A stretch of DNA of 64,000 nucleotides from Chamaecyparis obtusa (lineage: Eukaryota > Streptophyta > Pinopsida > Cupressales > Cupressaceae), in NCBI GenBank assembly GCA_027943335.1, contig BSBK01002075.1:5326446-5390445 (forward strand), given 5' to 3'. Below, piece after piece: positions 9,713 to 19,856 of this stretch. The first letter of the stretch is position 1. Every line of letters starts with the position of its first letter. The notes under the pieces are model-generated. The model did not search any database. It saw only the letters and a list, made by a program, of their open reading frames with translations, and had not been told where the DNA came from. Position numbers and translations under genes: made by a program.

Positions 9713-12378
9713 AGATTCATTCTGAATCTCAGCTTCCTTCACCTTGATTTTTTGCTCCTCTACTACTGTGAAACTCTTAGGTTTTGTACACTATATGTAC
9801 AAAGATTTTCTAGTCTCCAAATGTTTCCTCAAGTTCTTGATACAAACATCAAGACTAATAATATCATTTCTGATATTTTGACTCATACTTAAAAGCATTT
9901 CAACTTCATAAGCTTCTTGAGCTCTTACTTTAGCAATGTCTGATATGTTGGTAAACTCATCATCAAAAGTACTTAGTACCTTTTTGGCTCTCTCCAAAGG
10001 ATCTGCTTTTGAAATATGTGTAGTTACAATACTTTGCAATTTCTCTGTCAGTTTCTTCAGACTTCCTTCTAGATTCTTTACTTTCTTATTCTTTCCAATA
10101 ATCTTATTCAAAGAACTAATCAGCTCTAGCTGATCATCATCATCAACTTCTTTACCTAAGTCTTCAAACAAAGTTCTAATTTCTTTCTTCTTTGCCTCAG
10201 GAGTGGGTGCATGAATTTCTATCTTTTTAGGTTCATCACTCACCAATTCAGTCTGCACTGCTTCTTCAGTCCTATCTGGTTCAACAAGAGCCGAATTGTC
10301 AACAATGTTATCTAAATTCTTAAATACATTATCTTCAGTGTCCAAGGTCACCTTAGTACCTTCAATGTCCATTGTATCATCTTCAATGTTAATGGCTAAA
10401 AGAGAGGGAATATCCTCTTGTTCAGCATCAACTACATGTCCTGCTGCAACTGAAGTTTCTCCAACAATTTCTGTCATTACTTTAATTATTGCTTGCTTTG
10501 TTTCTGTTCTCACTTGCTCATACTGTCCTACCATGATCTAAATGGTTCTCCTCTTAGTCCTCAAAAGAGTGTCAAGGGGCTTCAAAATCTGCTTCAAATG
10601 ATCATCATCTTTCACTTCACAAAGCTTTCTGACAAGATTAGATCTCTTATAGTTTTGTCTTCCTCATATGCTCTCTATTTTCTATTAATAAGTTTAGTAA
10701 ACAATTCATCAAGTATTTGACCTTGAATAGAGTCAAATTTCTTATTTGCCAAAATCATATGCTTCACAATAGTATTCTCCAAATTAAGTCTATCAGTATA
10801 ATCATAAAGATGATAATATTTATTCATTCTTGCAAAATCTCCATTCTCAATAATCTGCTCATTTAGCTTTTCAACTTTTGGTTTCCAAGCTTTCTTCTTA
10901 GTATCATCTTTAACTTCTGCAAACTTTCTTGGTACTGGTTGAACTATAGTCTTCTGTCTCTTTCCTAGTCCAATAGCAATTTCTTTCTTTCTCTTGCTCA
11001 GTGTTACTTGTTTCTTTTCTGGTTCTTCTACTTTCACTTTAATTGGTGTAGGCTCTCTTTGTACTACACTGGATAAAGGTGGTACACTCAAGACTTCTCC
11101 CTATACAACATCTCTCAATGTTGCTGTTGTCTGTTCAGCTACCAAAAATTCTCTTTCTGTCATCCCTATGTCTTTCAATATTCTCTTTATGGTACTGTCA
11201 ATTCTTTTATTAGACTGTTTCTCTTCAATTTTAGCTTTAACAAAATTAAAGTTGTCTTCATAAGTTCCAAACTTGTTGCATTGGGTGTCTAATTTACTTT
11301 TCAATAATCTTCCAACATACTGTTCTATCTCAATCTCAGAAATCTCATAGCCAAGAGGGTCTATGAATTCAACTCTGGGTTCTACTGCTTCAATGTAAGT
11401 AAAGTCAGTGTCAATCATGAAACAAATGTCATTCTTATATTTCTCCACAAGTGACTATGGAATCCTTGATCTGCTAGTTACCAAATTTTGAAATGTCTTC
11501 AAAACTAACATAGCACTGTCATTAACTTTATCAATAACATGATTTCTATAAACTTTGTTTATTCTTTCCATCATAGACTGTCCATCATTCCAATCATTTC
11601 CAATTGTGTAAGGAAATCTTCTCAAAAGGTGGAAAAACATATATGTAATCAAAGATGAGAATCTAAATTGTGCATATTTAGACTTCTTAATCTTCTCCAA
11701 ATTCTCAAACAATTGAATTCTCAAAATCTCACACATATCAACAAAAACTTTGTCTACACACATCAAATAGGCAATGTGAACCATGCCAGCTACCATGTCA
11801 TCTTCTCTAGAATTAGCATAAAACTTTGTAGTCAAAATCTTACATAGATATCTTACATCATGTTGTCTAATCTTGCTGATAACAATACCTCTACCATTAT
11901 AGGATGATCCAATGTTGTCAATGAAAATATTCCTCATGTTTTTCTCATTTAAAGGGATAGCACCAAGTTTGGATAAACAGGTGACTTCATGAGTTAGGTT
12001 AGCTATGATGTCAATCACTCTATCTTCTAACCAAAATTTCCCATTGTGAATTCTACTTAAAATGATCTTTGTGCACTCTTCATTATCGAATTCATACTGT
12101 AAACCATACATGACAATTTCATTTTTTTTCAAATGTTCATAACCTTGCTTCAATGACATATCTTGGTTATATGTATTCTAATACTCACTTGAAAAATCAC
12201 TGTCATTTACTATTTCCAATTTACATCCAAGATAACTCTTTACATTTTCCAAATGCAAAACTCCGTCTGGTACGGATGATAAAGCAAACTCAAGGTCTAC
12301 TTCTAAAGCTTCTACTGGTTCTTTCTTCAATTTAGGTCTATTCTTGTCTCTAATGTTGTGAATCAAAGATGTATCCAT
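9713..12378 (-). pseudogene. LTR14 unknown ORF (~1,000 aa), N-terminal part
   Basis: The frame starts at ATG 12378 (MDTSLIHNIRDKNRPK). It runs leftward to 10675 broken only by TAG at 12178, 11455 and 11101, each otherwise continuous. TAG at 10675 and a frameshift near 10540-10670 precede the last segment, 9791-10534. That has another TAG at 9791 and continues in frame to the NA-Tat1 junction. The order is a ~50-aa acidic/basic head; a hydrophobic helical domain (11455-12159) with features such as GSSYNGRGI and YMFFHLLRRFPYTIGNDW; a charged region; a basic KRKKEIAIGLGKRQK patch near 10990; and an acidic coiled-coil C-terminus. I recognise no family. The position replaces the pol of a Copia element. 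A captured host gene or a rearranged plant transposon-associated domain are possibilities. Confidence 0.65.
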
Positions 12379-12954
12379 GTTTCCTTCCAATTCTTTATAC
12401 CGATTCAAAGATTTGTCAAGATAAATACCTCAAATTCATGATTCTAGGGTTTGCGAAGATTCAACGCTTAAAACCTTCACAAAATCTCTGCAAAACACTT
12501 CCAATCTCTAATTTTGATCTCCTTGATACTTTAATTCACTTTGAAAATCAAATAACATTGATCATAACCTTTTATGACTTCAATCACACTTAATTTTGAC
12601 ATCGCATTCAATTCTTTTGCCACTTCTTTTCAAAAGTTATTCTTGTTAACCTGCAAAACTCAAAACTTCTTGTGATCTTGAAAAACACAATATTTTATTT
12701 TGTGCTCTTAACCATAGCTTTAGTACATCATAATATACCTTCTATTAACTACGCAAGACTTAGTTCATCATAAATCTACTTCTACACTAAATCTAAGTTC
12801 CTAATCTACTGTAATTTACATAAATTAAGTGCTTAAAGATAGGTCAGGTAAGGATTCATTCTTACCACTTAATAATTCACCTATCTGATTACCTTCCATG
12901 TTGATTATGCCTTCTTGATCTATTCCTTTAACATACTTCACTTCATCTATATTG
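12379..12954. other. LTR14 spacer between gag and unknown ORF
   Basis: This is AT-rich. A short alternative-frame minus ORF (12825-13037) overlaps the gag end. It may be a remnant of the gag-protease junction, but nothing identifies it. There is no other supported feature. Confidence 0.5.
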
Positions 12955-14127
12955 CTACAACAATCTTTGTCTGTTACTTGTATCTTCATTCCTTCTTGCA
13001 TTGTTTCTAGGGTTAGGGTTCGGATGATAAGTTCCATTTTTCATTCTGCAAAACCTTGCTGTATGTCCAATCCTATTGCATATCTGACAAACAATTCCAT
13101 TGTTCCCATATCTCTATCGTTGTTCATTAATCTGTGACCTGTAATTTCTAGCAATGTGTCCAACTTTGTTGCATCTATAACACACTACTTCATTTCTTCT
13201 GTTCATGTCTTCAATAGGTCTCTTATCTACATTGTTAGTATTCCTAAATATTCTATTACCATAATTATTCTCAATAACTTTAGGTCTTCTACATTCAATA
13301 GCTCTATGTCCAAAACCATGACAATTATAACAATAACCATTAAGAGGTTTAAACTATTTACCTATGCAATCTCTTTTCATATGACCAATAGTATTACAAG
13401 AAAAACATCTACCTTTGAATTCTCTTTGCATACCTTTGGGTGATTCCTCTTGCTTTGATGATTTTCCTTCTTCTTTAGGTGCATCTTCAGATTTTTTGAT
13501 CTCATCAGGCTTCTTCTCATCTATGCTTTCATATGTCTTCAGATCTGGTTTCTTGCTTTCATCATTTGTTCTGAATATATTAAATCCAAGTCTAGTCTTA
13601 TCATTGGATGGTTTCCCAAAAGAAATTTGTTCATCGATCTTCTCACTATTTGAATATAGCCTTTCAAGTTGTTGTTTGGATTGAGTGAGTTCACCTTTCA
13701 CAATCTTATTGTACTTCTCAAGTTCTGCATACTGCACATTTACTTTCTCAAATTCGGATGTCACTTTTTCAAGTTTAGATTTCAGTTCTTCATTTTCAGT
13801 CTTTAGACTTTCATTCTCAGATTTTAGATTTACTTCATTTTTTCTATTTCCATCTTTCAAACTAAGCTTCAAATTCACTATCTTCAATTCATGCTTAAGG
13901 ATCTCATTTTATTTTTCCAAGTTTCTATCACAATCTTCAATAAGAATTTCGGATTCATTTTCAGATCTCAGATCTTCTATCTTGTTTTTCAATTTTTCAA
14001 TAAGGTTCTTTGCATCATCATATTTCCTTTTTAGAGTGTTTCTTTCATCAGTAAGCATATCAATTTTCTCAAGAGCTTCATCAAGATTCTTCTGTAGTTG
14101 ATCCATATCCATAGAGATCTTACTCAA
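12955..14127 (-). pseudogene. gag: LTR14 degenerate Copia-type gag: coiled coil plus four CCHC knuckles
   Basis: This is one minus frame with stops at 13909-13911 (TAA), 13354-13356 (TAG) and 13114-13116 (TAG). The ~150-residue N-terminal coiled coil (repeats of ENESLKTENEELKSKLEK type) starts directly downstream of the PBS. Next comes EKIDEQISFGKPSNDKTRLGF, typical of the C-terminal part of plant Copia gag. Four knuckles then follow: CFSCNTIGHMKRDC, CYNCHGFGHRAIEC, CYRCNKVGHIARNY (last Cys lost) and CQICNRIGHTARFC. The usual N-terminal gag (UBN2-type) domain is absent. Plant Copia gags normally have one knuckle, so four is unusual. Nucleic-acid binding is the expected role. Confidence 0.8.
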
Positions 14128-14169
14128 GCTGCTAGGCTTTCCTTGAATGATTTTTTTCCAAGTAACTAA

Positions 14170-14182
14170 GCTCTGATGCCAA
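14170..14182 (-). promoter_or_regulatory. LTR14 primer binding site (initiator Met-tRNA type)
   Basis: The minus strand reads TTGGCATCAGAGC immediately after the LTR terminus TAACA. It is one base from the plant Copia consensus TGGTATCAGAGC, which pairs with initiator tRNA-Met. Confidence 0.85.
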
Positions 14183-14183
14183 T

Positions 14184-15205
14184 TGTTAGAAATAGGGAAT
14201 ACTAAGAGGGGGGGGGGGGGGGGGGTGAATCAGTATTCTAAAAACTTTATCTTTTGCCCAATTATGGATATAAGAGATTATCTTTATACATGCATAATAT
14301 AAGAAACTAAACAATATGCATAACAATAAAGAACTTATAACACATGATATGCACTTGAAGAAACCCTGGCCAAGGGAAAAGCCTGGTGGGGATGGTACCC
14401 ACAAAGATCCACTAATCAAAAGTATCTTGTTAAGGATGTTGACCCTGTTAGGAGTTTATTACATATGTATAGTGTATCATTCTTGGTTAAGGGACTATAG
14501 GCCTTGTTAGAAGCCTCAACCCTATTAGGAGTTGTAGATACAAAATATGATTACAAGATGAGCCCACTGCCCAAACAAGTAATATACAATGTATACTGAT
14601 TACACAAATGGATTAAGGTACATAACCTTATACTACTTGCATCAATGTCTTCTTTGTTGGTCTTACATTCACATCATATCATATCATCACCATATTACAC
14701 TTCTCATTCATTCTTACAATTACAATTACATATATACAAGTTATTAAGGCTAATAAATTTACATGGTCGGCTTCCATATATCATTATCTAAAGGTAAACA
14801 TCTAGGATGTCATCCCTTTATATTGTTAATTCATTATTTTGGTAAACAAAATAATCCCTTAACTATTTACCAATTCTGTCTTCTTATTTCGACCTGTCGG
14901 CTTAACACTGTCTTCGGTAAAATTGCCCTAACTAATTCTGTACATTCCGTACTAACTTCTTCTCTGAGATGGATCATCAATAGCCATCATAGCATCTATG
15001 TTCAAGTGCACAAGCATTGAACTTTCTCTAGTCAATGTCGCAAACCAAAACTATATCTTGGTACACTATGAAAACACTGTCTCACACTTAGACAAATTTG
15101 CATTGTGATCTGCCATACTTTCTCTCTAACCTGTGCACTCTTAATGTGGATCATGTTTTTTTCATAATGACAACATCTATGTACTCACTTCAAGAAAATT
15201 TCCAA
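14184..15205 (-). repeat. LTR14 5' LTR
   Basis: The inner edge is TGTTAGAAATAGGG on the plus strand beside the PBS. It carries an 18-G homopolymer (14208-14225) followed by TGAATCAGTATTC, the edge seen in many plant Copia LTRs. The outer edge is placed by similarity of 15169-15203 to positions 1-40. The exact last base is uncertain because the terminal dinucleotide is altered. Confidence 0.7.
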
Positions 15206-15376
15206 TGGGTCAATGGCTTTTGGATCTCTTTGCCCTATGGCAGGAAGATGAAGATTTGTGTGTCTGTGTGTGGCTCCTCGATATGCTCATACCATGTGGA
15301 TGCTCTTGAGCACTCTGTAACTCAACTATCAGCTTCTCCTCCCTTTCTTTCTACAACCTCAACTCTCATTGGATAC
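15206..15376. other. Flanking sequence left of TAT2
   Basis: This short stretch has no ORF. Its last ~21 bases (15356-15376) match the inverted copy at 32293-32313, showing they belong to the same pre-insertion locus as 30966 onward. TSD copy GATAC is at 15372-15376. Confidence 0.7.
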
Positions 15377-16906
15377 TGTAGACACCTAAAAATCCTTTAG
15401 AAAATAAAGTATTTTTATTTTCTGAAAATCCCTGATGACATCATCATTTATTAATTAATTATTTATTTAATTAATTTATTTATTTTTATGTCATTAAATC
15501 CCTTTATCTTAATTAAAAATATTTAATTAAGGAATCCCTCCCAAAAATGTTTAAATCTTATTTAAACATTATCTCCTTATTTATTAATTATTTTAATTAA
15601 TAAATTGACCAAAAATCCCAAAATAAATAATTAATTTATTTTTTGCCCAAAACTTGGCCAATTTCCTTTAGACCAGTAACCTCTTCCAGAATCTTCTAAT
15701 CCCTTCTTAATTTCGATTAAAAGGCTAATCCCATCTTTTCTAACCCTAATCCCAAGGCTAAATATTTAATTAAGATTAAATATTTAAATTTCATATTTAT
15801 TAAAAATATTTCAATAAATATTCCCAAAACTTAAGCTTTTGGAATGAATAAACATTTATTCATTCTCCCTAAACCAAGAAGAACTCTAGACTCTTCTAGA
15901 ATCTTCTCAATCCAACCTCTTCACCCATCCTAAACCTAAGATTATCCTAAGCTTAATCCTAATTCCTCCCTTAACCTTGTCACATTCCCTAAACAAAGTT
16001 AGCCAACTCTTAAGCTTACCCCAAAGTCAACAAAGAGGGCTTCCCTTTTTGAAATGCATTGAAGGCATTTAAGGCCTCCTTATCCCTCTTACATGCACTT
16101 ATGGTGCATTTAAGAAGCCCCTCACCCCTTTCTTACACCCTTTGACCTTAGGCACATTTTTCAAATTGTGCACATTCCTCCCATCTTTCAATCCAATGCC
16201 CTTGTGACACTTGTCACAAGAAGGTGATCCCTAAACTAGTAGAATCCATGTGCTCCCTTTTGAGTGAATCTTGGCCTCTCTTAAGGATTTCAATCCTGGC
16301 CACTCATTCTTCCTTCCCAAATCCTATAAATACCCCTCCTTTCAAGAGCAAAATCAATTAGCTTACTTTCATTCTCATGCATTGTTATAATGCCATTTTC
16401 ATGTTAGATCTTAGCAAATCATTCTAATTTAGTTTACTTTCAAGCATTTTAACTCATCATAGCTTAGTAATAATGGATTAACATAGTTTTTATTGTTTTT
16501 TTGCATAGCATAGCATCATATCACATCTCTATTTGGTCTAAAATCAATCTTAGATTCCTCATCATGTAGCTTAATCTCCATTTAAAGCATTTTTGGATCT
16601 TGAGGCCTTAGGGGAAAATCAGGTGTTCTATACCTATTTTTGTGCCATTTTGAAGTTTTCATGGATTTCAATTCATCCTAAATGCATTTAGAGTATGCTC
16701 CAAGTGCTTAGAGAGCACACCCACATCCCCCTTATCAGAGCAAATCAAACAATGCTTGGGTGCACCTATTTTTGGCTCAATCTGAGGTGGCTAGTTTAGA
16801 GTTTCCTTGTTATTGTTTTGATTGTATTCTAGATTAAACTCTTAACATTTGATTGATTTGAGCCTTTTAAAATAGATAACAGGTACCCTCGAAAGCCTTG
16901 CTCACA
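15377..16906 (+). repeat. TAT2 5' LTR
   Basis: Runs from TGTAGACACCTAAAAATCC to GCCTTGCTCACA. A TATAAATA box lies at 16325-16332 within the probable U3. The first ~70 bp are nearly the same as the NA-Tat1 LTR terminus. An extra 16-bp AT-rich segment near 15465 accounts for the length difference from the 3' copy. Confidence 0.93.
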
Positions 16907-16909
16907 TTC

Positions 16910-16927
16910 TGGCATGCCCGGTGGGAC
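16910..16927 (+). promoter_or_regulatory. TAT2 primer binding site
   Basis: TGGCATGCCCGGTGGGAC begins three bases after the 5' LTR. It is the same site, at the same offset, as in NA-Tat1 and TAT3. Confidence 0.75.
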
Positions 16928-16981
16928 TCAAATCACAATCAGCTTGATCAAATCACAATTTTTTCACTCTCTGTCGCAGGA

Positions 16982-17425
16982 AATGGATGAAATCATGCCT
17001 TCAGAAAAAGAAATTTCACCTACAGCAATGAAATCATGCCTCTGACAAAACAAATCACGCCTTGAAGAAATAAAATCACACCTACAGACATTATTTTCAC
17101 ACCTGGTTACTGGTAGATTTCCGCCAGCGATAACTTCTATTCTGCTTCTACTTCTTCTTCTGTCGCTTAAATATAATAAAATCATGCCTTTGTAGAAAGA
17201 AATCACACCTTTGTAGAAAGAAATCACGCCTTTGAAGAAAGAAATCATGCTTTTGCAGAAAGAAATCACGCCTTTGAAGAAAGAAATCACGCCTTTGAAG
17301 AAAGAAATCATGCCTTTGCAGAAAGAAATCATGCCTTTGAAGAAAGAAATCATGCCTTTGAAGAAAGAAATCACGCCTTTGCAGAAAGAAATCACGCCTT
17401 GCATAAAGAAATCACGCCTTTGCAT
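16982..17425 (+). repeat. 21-bp tandem array after the PBS (TAT2)
   Basis: Units like GAAATCATGCCTTTGAAGAA repeat every 21 bp, most regular at 17180-17425; the segment 17105-17175 is non-repetitive. Because 21 is a multiple of 3, both strands read as open heptapeptide repeats (plus KKEIMPL, minus FFKGMIS). Those ORFs are likely by-products. Confidence 0.9.
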
Positions 17426-19856
17426 AGTTATCTGTCACCTGTAAAGGTACAGAATGTCACCTGTAAGAATGAAATGTTGCCTCTGCACTTTCCAACTTCG
17501 CCTATAAGCTGGATAGTGTCTCTTTTTGGTGTTTTTCTCTCTGGGACTGGATTTATTTTTTATTTTTCAAACAAAAGGTCAAACTCAATCTTGAATGAAA
17601 CTAAAGGAAAAAAGTTAGGTCCTAAAGTGTCATTGTCATTTTGAAAATCCAACCCAATCTTGAATGCACTAAAGGGAACGAACACTCTATTCCCTCTCTT
17701 GTTTCAGATTTCAAAAGCAAGTAAACGAACACAATCTTGAATGATCTAAGAATAAAACAAAGCACATTTTCAAAGTTCCTAAATCAACTCGCAAATATCA
17801 ATCTTGAATGCCCAAAAGGAAAGAACTTGCAACCACTCAAATCATTTACATTTTGAAGAAAGAAAAAATCAAAATCTAAGCACGTGTGTCTTCATTTTCA
17901 AAGTTCAAACATCACTTAATCAATTTGGAAAAATGAACAAACTTGCTTGATGTGCATCTAGGAGCTTTTATTTTCTGTAAATCCTTGTTAAAGTAAGCAA
18001 CGTAGAACATTTGGACTCGGACAAGTTCACTTGTTCTACTTTTAGCGAGGCCTGTTCGGGGAGAAAAGCGCTTCCTCCTCGGAGAACGACCTCAAACCGG
18101 TATCCCCCCAGCCGGTATATAAATAAAGTGAAGGCAAAAAGTACTCACTTACATCTCCTAATCGCCGGGTGTCTTGTGCCAAATGCAAATGTCTGGGGAA
18201 AGGTAAATATTCCTCCCCCAGCGTTGTTGGCTAGGCTCTTAAGTGAGTCACAGGCGGTCAGCATAACCGGGTATGGAGACTCCACAGAACTATTAAAAAC
18301 CTGATAAAATAGAGGCTACCCTATCTACATCTGAAAGTATCAAAATCCTTGTGCAAGGACCGATTCCAAGGGGTTTACTGGGTCACCTCAAGATTACTCA
18401 CCATTTGTATTCCCTTCTGTGGGATACCAAGCTGTGGGCAAGCAATTTTGATACTCACCTTCCTTAGGTAGATCTGTTTGAAGTGCCTGACAGTCAAAAA
18501 CTCTATGAAAACACTTGTTGAAACATACACTTTCAAAGCTTTATCAAAGTCAGTCATCCTGTTTGTATCCCGTAAGGTTGCTTTGCCCTTTGCGGAGATT
18601 GCTTTGTCAGAAGTCTTTTTAATTTATCCTTTGCCACTTGAGAAAATCAAACCAATCAACAAACTTGATACTCAAAAAATCTTACAAAAATCAGATATCC
18701 AAAGAGCCTTTTGTTCTCAAACCAAACCTATCAGAATTTTTCCAAAGATATGCCCAATTTGATCAAACATCCAAAAGCCAAGTTGCCCAAATCCAAAGAT
18801 TATCAAGAGAAGAAAGTTGTAGAGAGGAACCTTAAAAGCCATCAATCCTTTGTCCAAGCAACCCAAGCAGAAGAAAAATATCAAGAAAGGCTTGATAATA
18901 TTGGCTATAATGCAAGAGTCAAATAGTTTGCCTACCATTTCTGAGTAAACCATCGCTACATCAACCTTGAAAGAGAAGATTAGCTGGATCCATCACATGT
19001 CCATTCTACCTTCAGATCTCACAATCTTATCTCAGCAGTCTGTCATCCTAGCTTCATCTTAGTTTCATCCTTGCATCTTCACCAAACCTTAGTTACATCC
19101 TAGAGTCCTTCTTAGTTGCATGCACCATCATCCTCCTAATAGCATCATAGATCATCCATCCCAGTCACATCTGCATCATCCCTTTAGAAAGAGCATTGTT
19201 CCATCATCCTCCACCATCTTTTCATCAGCAATCCACCATCAGAATCCCATATCCTTCATCCAAATCTAGCATCCATCACCTAAATTAGAACCCACCATCT
19301 TTTGTACCAAATCCTGAGATCCAAAATCCACAAACACTTAGTGTTCGAAACCTTTGAGTTGTTTCCATCCCTTTATCCTAAATCAGAAAGCATCCCCTTT
19401 TTGACAAAGCATTGTCTAAAGGAAATCCAACTTGTCCTTGCACAGCCTCATCATCTCGAGCAAGAAATTGGCTTGTATTGATAAGCATCTAGTTAACCGA
19501 AGATCATTAGTCTATCCTAGGTTGGCCCAAATCCTATCACTGATCCTCCATCAGGGAAAAATAGCAGCTCATTTTTTACACTTAGTAATCTTCCACTAGC
19601 ATCCCACCAATCCTCCACCCGATCTTGACCCAAATCAAAGCATCCCACCAAGCCTCCATCATCACCAAGCCTTTTTACCAATTTGCCACCATCTCCCATC
19701 AATCTTCCACCATCCTTGATCCAAATCTGAGTAGTTCATCAATCCTTGCATCGCATTTTAGAAATTCATCATCCTTAGATGTTCCTTAAGCTTGCATCCA
19801 CCATCCTTTAGAGTTCTTTAGGAAACATCTTGCATCCATCTAGCATCTACATCTTC
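17426..19856 (+). other. TAT2 5' leader
   Basis: This is a long leader with blocks shared with NA-Tat1 and TAT3, notably 18050-18480 around a GTTGGCTAGGCTCTTAAGTG motif. Beyond 18950 it is C/A-rich with many CATC/CATCC runs up to the gag start. Apart from the small conserved ORF at 18508-18762, no coding sequence is supported. Confidence 0.7.
18508..18762 (+). other. Conserved leader small ORF (TAT2)
   Basis: It encodes MKTLVETYTFKALSKSVILF followed by SRKVALPFAEIA and IYPLPLEK. NA-Tat1 has a close counterpart (minus 6774-7127), and TAT3 retains a SYKVALSLVG-like stretch near 57600. It could be an upstream ORF acting on gag-pol translation. Alternatively, nucleotide-level leader conservation may explain it. 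No family is recognised. Confidence 0.4.

Larger units (their letters stand above)
1..15205 (-). mobile_element. LTR14: pol-less Copia-derived element, split by NA-Tat1
   Basis: The minus-strand order is 5' LTR (14184-~15205), Met-type PBS, degenerate gag, long unknown ORF, PPT (42-60), 3' LTR (41 and leftwards off the window). The first ~25 bases of the window recur at 15169-15190, which ties the two LTRs together. The 9-kb element NA-Tat1 (709-9712) sits inside the long ORF; removing it leaves about 5.1 kb of internal sequence. I see no protease, integrase, RT or RNase H anywhere in that sequence, so the element would need helper proteins. The Copia assignment rests on the PBS, the G-rich LTR edge and the gag C-terminus. 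The left end and TSD lie outside the window. Confidence 0.75.

Noticed and set aside
14208..14225. 18-G run as G-quadruplex or assembly artefact
   Set aside because: A G-run at this LTR edge is common in plant Copia LTRs; the exact length is uncertain but the feature is expected.
9713..15205. Host gene encoded on the minus strand
   Set aside because: LTR, PBS and PPT signals place these frames inside a retroelement; no introns are visible.
16964..17444. CRISPR-like regular repeats or a repetitive protein gene on either strand
   Set aside because: Units are contiguous 21-mers with no spacers, in a plant LTR element leader. Open frames follow from a period divisible by three.
18011..18304. 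97-codon plus ORF in the TAT2 leader
   Set aside because: The region is conserved between elements as a leader, but the homologous stretch in NA-Tat1 does not keep this frame clearly, and no family is recognisable.
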